Shown here piece after piece: positions 1-5,585 of a stretch of DNA of 6,729 bases. Every line of letters starts with the position of its first letter. Position 1 is the stretch's first letter. The DNA comes from Oscillospiraceae bacterium (GTDB lineage Bacteria > Bacillota > Clostridia > Oscillospirales > Ruminococcaceae), in contig JAFQBO010000338.1 in NCBI GenBank assembly GCA_017416665.1, forward strand, positions 1 through 6,729, given 5' to 3'. Below the pieces are notes generated by a model. That model saw only the letters and a program-made list of their open reading frames with translations. It was not told where the DNA came from and did no database searches. The position numbers and the translations under genes were made by a program.

Positions 1-1
1 G

Positions 2-961
2 GCACTGTGCATAGGTACTGTCGGAGTAAGTGCGGCGATGAATTATGAATGGATAAAGTCTTTCTTTGAAGACGATTTTGCTATTTCCGAGGACATTGAA
101 TCACTCGTTGCCGAAACAAGCAATTATGAATGTTACAGCAACTGCGGTATAAAAATGTCACTTGATGGCGTTATTGCAGATGAACAGTCGATTTACTGTC
201 AGTTTAATATTGATGAAATGCCGGCGGGGTATGATATTGAAAATCTGTATCTTTGGGAACTGGCATCGGAATCCTATGATGTTTTCGGAGAAGATAACAA
301 CAAATCTGCATCATTTTACGGTTCTGTTAATGATGAAGGAAAATATGTAGTTATGTATTCAGTTGATACAATAGATTTTACAAGTGATGACAAAATAGCT
401 ATTCATTTATATAACCATGATGATTTTTTTGAACTTACAAATGGCAAAGATGAAACAAATACACTTTATGACCAGGGCTGCGAAAATTATCCATATGATT
501 TAATGACGGTTGAGAATCTTGAAACATATAACTACAATATGGATTATGTTCTTATAAAATTCGACCTTCATTTTGATGATGTTCCTGTTCTTGAAATTTC
601 ATCTGACCAAATGAAAATACAAAACGATATGTTTAACAAAATAAAAATCACTCCTTTTAAAATGCTTACAACCAATTATACCGAATATCATATCGCTGAT
701 GATGTGGAAATCGTGATGGATAATGGTGAAAAAATCGTATCAGGCTATACTAGCTTTGCTTCGTTTGATTATGTAACGGATGAAGAAGTAGAAAATTTAC
801 CTGTTGATACAGATGGATTCCATGTTGAACAAAATCAATGGATTTCCGAAGATGTTGATTTTAAATTCAAAGGAACACAGGTTTGGGAATTCAAAGAACC
901 TATAAATCCCAAAAATGTTGCTGAAATTTATATAGGAGATAAGTGTATTTACACAAAGTAA
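2..961 (+). CDS. Acidic extracytoplasmic protein of unknown function, 5'-partial
   Basis: The frame is open to the first base of the window. The 12 codons before the ATG at 38 encode ALCIGTVGVSAA, which looks like the end of a signal peptide or membrane segment. I therefore take the gene as entering from upstream rather than starting at 38, although GGAG at 23-26 leaves a start at 38 possible. The visible 307 residues after that Met are rich in Asp/Glu/Tyr and apparently beta-rich, with no catalytic motif I recognise. The closing part (a strand beginning KIKITPFKM, then INPKNVAEIYIGDKCIYTK at the end) resembles the extracellular end of DUF4179/DUF5643-type membrane proteins that accompany ECF sigma factors. 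That is a weak, memory-based resemblance. If right, a sigma factor gene would lie just upstream. No terminator is evident after the TAA; ackA starts 152 nt later from its own promoter. I am sure of the coding, unsure of the function. Confidence 0.75.
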   Translation, partial: ALCIGTVGVSAAMNYEWIKSFFEDDFAISEDIESLVAETSNYECYSNCGIKMSLDGVIADEQSIYCQFNIDEMPAGYDIENLYLWELASESYDVFGEDNNKSASFYGSVNDEGKYVVMYSVDTIDFTSDDKIAIHLYNHDDFFELTNGKDETNTLYDQGCENYPYDLMTVENLETYNYNMDYVLIKFDLHFDDVPVLEISSDQMKIQNDMFNKIKITPFKMLTTNYTEYHIADDVEIVMDNGEKIVSGYTSFASFDYVTDEEVENLPVDTDGFHVEQNQWISEDVDFKFKGTQVWEFKEPINPKNVAEIYIGDKCIYTK

Positions 962-1014
962 GCATTGAAAATTCTGTATATTGACAAAATATTCACGGCT
1001 TTTTGCTAAAACCC

Positions 1015-1043
1015 TTGCATTTTTAAGAGAAAAGTTATATAAT
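1015..1043 (+). promoter_or_regulatory. Candidate sigma-A promoter of ackA
   Basis: TTGCAT (1015-1020) is followed by exactly 17 nt and a perfect TATAAT (1038-1043), which puts the RNA start near 1050 and gives a leader of about 64 nt. The -35 box matches only three of six consensus bases. A perfect TTGACA also occurs at 981-986, but its partner about 18 nt on (GCTAAA, 1005-1010) is poor, so a second weaker start is possible. The leader contains a short AT-rich dyad (CCGA 1069-1072 / TCGG 1083-1086) that is too weak to call a regulatory structure. Confidence 0.6.
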
Positions 1044-1113
1044 ATATGTGTATGAAAAAAATGTCGCTCCGATAAATTATTTTCGGTAAGCAGACAGAAA
1101 GGTTGTTTTAAAA

Positions 1114-2313
1114 ATGTTAATTTTAGTAGTAAACGCCGGAAGTTCATCACTCAAGTATCAGCTTATTGACATGGACGGCGAAAAGGTAATCGCAAAGGGT
1201 AACTGTGACAGAATCGGTATTGATGGTCACATCTCACACAAGACTGCTGACGGAAGAACTCTCGATCAGGACTGTGCATTCCCTACACACACAGAAGCTT
1301 TTGAAAAGCTTGTTGAAACTCTTACAACAGGTGATGCGGCTGTTATCAAGGATATGTCTGAAATCTCAGCTGTAGGTCACAGAATCGTACAGGGTGCTGA
1401 AGTATTCAGCCAGACAACACTCGTTACAGACGAAGTAATCGACAAGATTGACGAACTCGCTGACCTCGCTCCGGTACATAACCATGCTCACGCTCTCGCA
1501 CTCAGAGCTTGTAAGAAGGTTTTTGCCGCTGACGTTCCACAGGCTGTAGTATTCGACACAGCTTTCCATCAGACAATCCCACCAAAAGCTTATATGTATG
1601 GTATTCCTTACGAGGATTATGAAAAGTACCATGTAAGAAAGTACGGTTTCCACGGTACTTCACACAGATTCGTTTCTGCGGCTCTTGCACAGGCTATGGG
1701 CAAGGACATCAAGGACATCAAGATCGTTTCATGCCACCTCGGCAACGGTTCTTCAATCACAGCTGTTGAAGGCGGTAAGTCTATCGATACTTCAATGGGC
1801 TTTACTCCTCTTGATGGTATCATCATGGGTACAAGAAGTGGTTCTATTGACGCATCAGCCGTTACATTCCTTGCTAAAAAGCACAACATGACTCCTGATG
1901 ATATGAGCAACTACCTCAACAAGAAGTCAGGTTTCCTCGGTGTTTCTGAAGTTTCATCAGACAACAGAGAAATCTACACAGCTATTCACGAAGGTAACGA
2001 AAAGGCTCAGCTTACAGCTGATATGCTCAGATACGAAATCAAGAAATTCATCGGCTCATATGCCGCTATCATGAACGGTCTTGACGCTGTTATCTTTACA
2101 GGCGGTATCGGTGAAAACTCATGGGAAGTTCGTGAAGGCGTATGCTCAAACATGGACTTTATGGGTATCAAGATCGATACAGAACTCAACAAGACAGTAA
2201 GAGGCGAACTCAAGAAGATCTCAACTCCTGATTCAAAGGCAGAAGTATGGGTTGTTCCTACAAACGAAGAACTTCTTATCGCAAGAGATACTCTCGCACT
2301 TATTTCAAAATAA
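1114..2313 (+). CDS. ackA: Acetate kinase
   Basis: This cytoplasmic enzyme (EC 2.7.2.1) interconverts acetyl phosphate + ADP and acetate + ATP, the ATP-yielding last step of acetate fermentation. At 399 residues it has the family's normal full length. Family motifs appear in order: the N-terminal phosphate loop NAGSSSLK with Asn7, GHR with Arg90, VFDTAFHQT with Asp148, KYGFHGTSH with His180, CHLGNGSS with His208, MGTRSGSID with Arg241, FTGGIGEN near 328-335, and PTNEE with Glu385. These align almost position for position with the catalytic residues known in the Methanosarcina thermophila enzyme. The start is set by AGAAAGG at 1096-1102. Lys codons are mostly AAG, and CTC/ATC are frequent, unlike the AAA-rich neighbours, which fits a highly expressed gene. 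The usual partner pta (phosphotransacetylase) is not adjacent here. The gene is monocistronic, with promoter and terminator both visible. Confidence 0.98.
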   Translation: MLILVVNAGSSSLKYQLIDMDGEKVIAKGNCDRIGIDGHISHKTADGRTLDQDCAFPTHTEAFEKLVETLTTGDAAVIKDMSEISAVGHRIVQGAEVFSQTTLVTDEVIDKIDELADLAPVHNHAHALALRACKKVFAADVPQAVVFDTAFHQTIPPKAYMYGIPYEDYEKYHVRKYGFHGTSHRFVSAALAQAMGKDIKDIKIVSCHLGNGSSITAVEGGKSIDTSMGFTPLDGIIMGTRSGSIDASAVTFLAKKHNMTPDDMSNYLNKKSGFLGVSEVSSDNREIYTAIHEGNEKAQLTADMLRYEIKKFIGSYAAIMNGLDAVIFTGGIGENSWEVREGVCSNMDFMGIKIDTELNKTVRGELKKISTPDSKAEVWVVPTNEELLIARDTLALISK

Positions 2314-2333
2314 TCTTATATTCAATCAATTTC

Positions 2334-2367
2334 AAAGCAGACGCTTTTGCGTCTGCTTTAAGTTTTT
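2334..2367 (+). terminator. Rho-independent terminator of ackA
   Basis: A perfect 11-bp stem (AAAGCAGACGC 2334-2344 with GCGTCTGCTTT 2349-2359) closes a TTTT loop and is followed by AAGTTTTT (2360-2367). It begins 21 nt after the ackA stop codon. The T-run is slightly delayed by AAG, but this is the clearest terminator in the window. Confidence 0.93.
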
Positions 2368-2393
2368 AAAAATTAAATTCGGGAGGATATATT

Positions 2394-2669
2394 ATGTCGA
2401 CATTTGGATTTTTTATTATTCTTACAGCAGAATTTCTATATGCGACTGACATGCTTGATATTATCTCAGATGATGGTCTGTTGCATGCCACAATTTTATT
2501 TATTGCTTCATTGCTTATCATATTTTCTGCTTGTTTAATATACAATAAAACATCCAAATCAAAGCCGATTAGTATATGGAATTTATTAAAAAAATATTCT
2601 CCTATAATAATAGCTGTTGAGCTTATATTATTGTATATTTTAAGGGTATGGATTTTTATGTCTATATAA
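2394..2669 (+). CDS. Small membrane protein of unknown function
   Basis: A 91-residue protein starts behind a strong ribosome site (GGGAGG 2381-2386, 7 nt before the ATG), which is the main reason to believe this short gene. Two hydrophobic helices are clear: residues about 31-50 (HATILFIASLLIIFSACLIY) and about 69-89. They are separated by a short basic, polar loop (NKTSKSKP, then KK). The first 16 residues (MSTFGFFIILTAEFLY) are also hydrophobic and may be a third membrane segment. The Asp-rich stretch DMLDIISDDG sits between the first two. I recognise no family. The gene begins only 26 nt after the ackA terminator and I see no promoter in that gap, so it would need terminator read-through or a start inside ackA. 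Immediately downstream is the repeat-filled gap 2670-2971. It could be a lineage-specific small membrane protein. Confidence 0.65.
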   Translation: MSTFGFFIILTAEFLYATDMLDIISDDGLLHATILFIASLLIIFSACLIYNKTSKSKPISIWNLLKKYSPIIIAVELILLYILRVWIFMSI

Positions 2670-2713
2670 TGTGTTATATTTATATTTGTCGCATCGATTT
2701 ATTTTCATTTTCC

Positions 2714-2779
2714 TGTAGGGGCGACCATTGGTGACCCGTTCGGATTACATTTTGCGGGCGAGCAATGCTCGCCCCTACA
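2714..2779. repeat. REPIN-like element 1: two inverted GTAG-headed palindromes
   Basis: Two 25-nt arms (2714-2738 and 2755-2779) match in inverted orientation at 21 of 25 positions and are separated by 16 nt. Each begins, reading inward, with TGTAG and then a palindrome: the left arm has a hairpin around ACCATTGGT (2724-2732), the right a perfect GGGCGAG-CAATG-CTCGCCC (2756-2774). Two of the four differences between the arms (C12/G18 on the left, G12/C18 on the right) keep base pairing within each arm. GC content is far above the flanks. The head-tetranucleotide-plus-palindrome arrangement, paired face to face, is that of REP/REPIN sequences known from enterobacteria and pseudomonads. Calling it REPIN here is inference. 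Confidence 0.8.
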
Positions 2780-2801
2780 TGTAAATGATATATTTCAGCC
2801 A

Positions 2802-2882
2802 TTTGTAGGGTGCGGCGCCCTCGACGCACCGCCGATAATTATGTTTAATTAACGGGACGTCGTAGGCGCCGTCCCCTACAAA
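2802..2882. repeat. REPIN-like element 2: two inverted GTAG-headed palindromes
   Basis: Two 30-nt arms (2802-2831 and 2853-2882) match in inverted orientation at 24 of 30 positions, with a 21-nt AT-rich centre. Each starts TTTGTAG and holds a 6-bp stem: GGTGCG/CGCACC (2809-2814, 2825-2830) on the left, and GGGACG/CGTCCC on the right (2854-2859, 2870-2875). Relative to each other the stems differ at two base pairs, and both members change together (T-A to G-C, G-C to A-T), so pairing is preserved. The element lies 22 bp from element 1, with the same GTAGGG heads but a different palindrome. Confidence 0.8.
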
Positions 2883-2911
2883 TAATTTGCAAAATCAAGA
2901 ATAAAATTACA

Positions 2912-2940
2912 CCGACAAATATAAATTTCATCTGTATTAT
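2912..2940 (+). promoter_or_regulatory. Weak candidate promoter of cdd
   Basis: CCGACA (2912-2917) and TATTAT (2935-2940) are 17 nt apart, each close to a sigma-A box, and would start RNA near 2947, just ahead of the cdd ribosome site (AAGGA, 2956-2960). The -35 box lies inside the right arm of the outer inverted repeat, so the repeat may have supplied part of the promoter. In sequence this AT-rich the match could be chance. Confidence 0.3.
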
Positions 2941-2971
2941 TATTTTAAAGAATGAAAGGAACTTCAGGGCT

Positions 2972-3358
2972 ATGAACGAAACATATAAAAATCTTTTTGA
3001 AAAAGCCGTAAAGGCATCAGAAAACGCCTATGCACCATACTCAGAATTCAAAGTCGGTGCGGCACTTTTATGTAAAGACGGTACTGTCTACACAGGTTGT
3101 AACGTTGAAAATGCCGCATATCCTCTCGGAAACTGTGCCGAAAGAACAGCGATTTTCAAGGCTGTTTCTGATGGCAAAAGAGAATTTGAAGCTATCGCCA
3201 TTGCCGGCAGCAGTAATGATGACATGTCTGCTCCGTGCTATCCTTGTGGTGCATGCAGACAGGTTATGGCTGAATTCTGTGACAGCAATTTCAAAGTAAT
3301 ACTCTCCGACTGTGTTCTGACGCTCGGAGAACTTCTCCCCTATACTTTCAGCCTTTAA
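2972..3358 (+). CDS. cdd: Cytidine deaminase
   Basis: This cytoplasmic pyrimidine-salvage enzyme (EC 3.5.4.5) hydrolyses cytidine and deoxycytidine to uridine and deoxyuridine with release of ammonia. The 128-residue protein is the short, homotetrameric class with three cysteine zinc ligands: Cys55 and the proton-shuttling Glu57 in NCAERTAIFKAVSDG, then Cys92 and Cys95 in PCGACRQVMAEF. The substrate-binding stretch CNVENAAY (Asn44, Glu46) and the N-terminal APYSEFKVGAAL (21-32) are intact. Its C-terminus (ELLPYTFSL) is a few residues shorter than many relatives but lies past the catalytic core. AAGGA at 2956-2960 sets the start, 11 nt before the ATG. In many Firmicutes cdd sits beside era or deo genes; here it stands alone between the repeat island and the CHAP operon. 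No clear terminator follows. Confidence 0.97.
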   Translation: MNETYKNLFEKAVKASENAYAPYSEFKVGAALLCKDGTVYTGCNVENAAYPLGNCAERTAIFKAVSDGKREFEAIAIAGSSNDDMSAPCYPCGACRQVMAEFCDSNFKVILSDCVLTLGELLPYTFSL

Positions 3359-3417
3359 AATAAAAAATCATTGTGAATTTTAGTAAACATTACCTATGAA
3401 TTTTTTGGTTAAAATAC

Positions 3418-3446
3418 TGGATTTTTATCAAAAAAAGTGTTATAAT
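3418..3446 (+). promoter_or_regulatory. Extended -10 promoter of the CHAP-dockerin operon
   Basis: A perfect TATAAT (3441-3446) is preceded by TG plus one base (3438-3440), making a textbook extended -10. The -35 position 17 nt upstream (TGGATT, 3418-3423) is weak, which is typical of extended -10 promoters. RNA would begin near 3453, leaving a leader of about 53 nt that carries AAGGAG at 3488-3493. That ribosome site is 12 nt from the ATG, which is on the long side. Confidence 0.65.
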
Positions 3447-3505
3447 AAAAACTTGGAAAACATTTCAGAATAAATTTCCCAAAGTTCAAGGAGTGATTAT
3501 ATAAA

Positions 3506-5569
3506 ATGAATAAAATCCTGAAATACATAACAGGTGCCGCTGTTTGCGGATTGCTTTTTACAGCAGCATCTGTAACGGCATCGGCTGAAGAACCACAGCT
3601 GTCAACCGAAGTTACAACGACATTGGCTGAAACTACAGAAACAACAACAATAACTACTGCTGTTGTTTCGTCAGCAAGTGAAGAAACGTCTTTTTCTGAT
3701 ACGACTACCGAAACAACCCTTACTTCAATTTCCATGGAAATAACAGGGGTTGCTTCAGCAACTGAAACTACAGTTTCCACGACGGCAGAAACTACTGCAT
3801 CATATATTACCGGCACACTGTTTTTCTCATCAACATCACCATTTGAAAGCACAGCAGTCGTAACATGTCCTGAAATCACACCCGAAACTGTTCCGGGCTG
3901 GAACAGCATAAACGGAAAATGGTTTTATTTTGACGGCGTAAAATTTCTTACCGGCAAGCAGTTTATCAACGAAGAAGCTTATATTTTCGCTGGAAACGGT
4001 GCTTTAAGAACAGGCTGGCAGACAGTAAACGCCATACGCCGAAGCTACTACGATCCACAGACGCACGAACCTGTATATGGTTGGGTTGACTACAATGGAC
4101 ACAGATATTACAACGACAAAAATCTCGGCAAGCTGACAGGTATGCGTGAAATTGACGGAAATACATATATCTTTTCTGCCGAAGGTATAATGGGAGTCGG
4201 ATTTGTCCCATACGAAAATTACATGTACTACTGTAATGAAAAAGGTATTGTTCAGTACGGCAAAGACAAGAAAAATGTAACTCTCATTGATGACAACTAC
4301 TACATTATCACAGATAAGGGATATGTTTTAAGAGGATGGCAGACTGTAAACGGAAAACGTTATTTCTATGACTACGAAACAGGACAGCCAATCTACGGCT
4401 GGGCACATTTTAAAGACAACATCTATTACTTTGACAAGGAAAACGGAAAATATACAGGCATTCAACATGTAGACGGTCATCCGTACCAGTTTGCTGAAAA
4501 CGGCATCTTACAAACAGGTTTAATCTATTTTGAAGAAGATGATGTCACCTCATATTTTTATGAAGACGGTACAAGAGCTGTTTCAGAGCTTATGTACACT
4601 GATAACGGAAACTACTATTTTGATGAAAACGGTTACATGCATTACGGCTGGGCAACTATAGACAGACAAAAATATTATTTCGATAAAAACGGTAAAATGG
4701 CTGTCGGCTTTTATCGCATAGGATCAGACAGATATTATTTCGACAGCAAAGGTAAAATGTACACAGGTCTTAAAATAATCGATGAAGGCAAGTACTTATT
4801 CGGAAATAACGGTGTTATGAAATACGGCTGGCATACTGTTGACGGAAACAAATATTACTTTTCCACAAGTGACGGCACAGCATATTCAGGCTGGCAGACT
4901 ATTGACAACGAAACTTATTTTTTTCATATAAACAATGAAATGGCAACAGGATTTTTCAGACTCGACGGTGAAAATTATTACTTCGGCGATGACGGGAAAA
5001 TGCGTACAGGCTGGCAGACTATTGACGGAGACAAGTACTATTTCAGTACTGAAAAGGACAATAAAGGTGCTATGTATACATACCGCCACAACATAGACGG
5101 AACCGATTATCTTTTCTATTCAACAGGCGTTATGGCAACAGACGGAAATCAGAAAATCGTTACAAAAGCACTCTCACAGCTCGGTCAGGAAGGCGGTGCT
5201 CCTTACTGGAAATGGTGGGGCTTCAGTTTCCGCATAGAATGGTGTGCATGCTTTGTTTCATGGTGTGCAAATCAGTGTGGCTATACACAGAATGGTCAGT
5301 CTCCTGAATTTATCTCCTGTAAGGTAGGTATAGACTGGTTTAAGGCTCACAATCAGTGGAAGGGCAGAAACTATACACCTAAATCAGGTGACTATATCTT
5401 CTTCGACTGGGAACCTGACGGAATTGCCGACCACATCGGAATTGTTGACTACTACGAAGACGGCTATGTATTTACTGTCGAAGGCAACAGTGATGATGAA
5501 GTAAGAAAAAGAATTTACGATATTAAATCCGAAAATATTTACGGATTTGCATCGCCGTACTTTACATAA
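3506..5569 (+). CDS. Secreted CHAP-domain peptidoglycan hydrolase with cell-wall-binding repeats
   Basis: The 687-residue product is exported and probably cuts peptidoglycan as an amidase or endopeptidase while held on the wall. Residues 1-27 are a signal peptide (basic start, hydrophobic core, ASA before EE). Residues about 31-125 are a Thr/Ser-rich, probably glycosylated linker with TTTETT runs. Residues about 131-545 hold about 20 aromatic repeats of 19-21 residues (pattern GWQTIDGDKYYF...G.M.TG) of the choline/glucan-binding type. Residues about 550-687 form a CHAP domain with Cys580 in EWCACFVSW, His643 in DHIGIV and Glu659/Asn661 in VEGNSDD, the expected Cys-His-Glu/Asn active site. Having the catalytic domain last, after the repeats, is one common arrangement. 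The wall ligand, choline or a polysaccharide, cannot be read from sequence. It is the first gene of a two-gene operon. A role in cell separation or wall turnover is inferred; attack on other bacteria is possible. Confidence 0.93.
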   Translation: MNKILKYITGAAVCGLLFTAASVTASAEEPQLSTEVTTTLAETTETTTITTAVVSSASEETSFSDTTTETTLTSISMEITGVASATETTVSTTAETTASYITGTLFFSSTSPFESTAVVTCPEITPETVPGWNSINGKWFYFDGVKFLTGKQFINEEAYIFAGNGALRTGWQTVNAIRRSYYDPQTHEPVYGWVDYNGHRYYNDKNLGKLTGMREIDGNTYIFSAEGIMGVGFVPYENYMYYCNEKGIVQYGKDKKNVTLIDDNYYIITDKGYVLRGWQTVNGKRYFYDYETGQPIYGWAHFKDNIYYFDKENGKYTGIQHVDGHPYQFAENGILQTGLIYFEEDDVTSYFYEDGTRAVSELMYTDNGNYYFDENGYMHYGWATIDRQKYYFDKNGKMAVGFYRIGSDRYYFDSKGKMYTGLKIIDEGKYLFGNNGVMKYGWHTVDGNKYYFSTSDGTAYSGWQTIDNETYFFHINNEMATGFFRLDGENYYFGDDGKMRTGWQTIDGDKYYFSTEKDNKGAMYTYRHNIDGTDYLFYSTGVMATDGNQKIVTKALSQLGQEGGAPYWKWWGFSFRIEWCACFVSWCANQCGYTQNGQSPEFISCKVGIDWFKAHNQWKGRNYTPKSGDYIFFDWEPDGIADHIGIVDYYEDGYVFTVEGNSDDEVRKRIYDIKSENIYGFASPYFT
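4887..5026 (+). repeat. 120-nt internal repeat within the wall-binding region
   Basis: CAGGCTGGCAGACTATTGAC occurs identically at 4887-4906 and 5007-5026, exactly 120 nt (40 residues, two wall-binding repeats) apart. Close variants occur near 4013 and 4335. Such exact stretches in otherwise diverged repeats suggest recent duplication or gene conversion among units. Confidence 0.7.
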
Positions 5570-5585
5570 AGAAAGGAATAACAAT

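Larger units (their letters stand above)
2678..2926. repeat. Outer 14-bp perfect inverted repeat flanking two GC-rich elements
   Basis: ATTTATATTTGTCG (2678-2691) is the exact reverse complement of CGACAAATATAAAT (2913-2926). The pair encloses both GTAG-headed elements. Weaker AT-rich similarity between the arms seems to continue inward (2692-2713 against the reverse complement of 2883-2912), but in sequence this AT-rich that extension may be chance. No target-site duplication is evident just outside the arms. The 249-bp unit could be a small non-autonomous mobile element, or a closing stem that holds the inner hairpins in one folded RNA. It contains no gene. Confidence 0.6.

Noticed and set aside
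1046..1075. Nine-codon upstream frame (MCMKKMSLR) in the ackA leader
   Set aside because: It begins at or before the predicted RNA start and has no ribosome site.
797..1150. Minus-strand 117-codon open frame spanning the ackA leader
   Set aside because: It overlaps two + strand genes and the ackA promoter, and shows no ribosome site or family features.
1375..1407. Possible loss of function in AckA (VQGA where many relatives have VHGG, and SIDAS for DLDPA)
   Set aside because: The catalytic residues Asn7, Arg90, Asp148, His180, Arg241 and Glu385 are all present and the length is normal, so these look like lineage variation.
2670..2971. CRISPR array, riboswitch or tRNA in the repeat-filled gap
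   Set aside because: There is no regularly spaced direct repeat, no cloverleaf or anticodon arm, and no riboswitch core I recognise; the repeats are inverted pairs of two different sequences.
3304..3329. CTCCGA/TCGGAG hairpin near the end of cdd as a terminator
   Set aside because: It is inside the coding region, has a 14-nt loop and is followed by a C-rich rather than T-rich stretch.
3409..3909. Minus-strand 166-codon open frame rich in Val and Ser
   Set aside because: It is antisense to the Thr/Ser-rich linker of the CHAP gene; the composition is what reversed Thr/Glu codons produce. No ribosome site or recognisable domain.
5547..5585. Upstream in-frame ATG for the dockerin gene
   Set aside because: It overlaps the CHAP gene end, lacks a ribosome site and would place 13 polar residues before a normal signal peptide. 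The ATG at 5586 has a well-spaced GAAAGGA.
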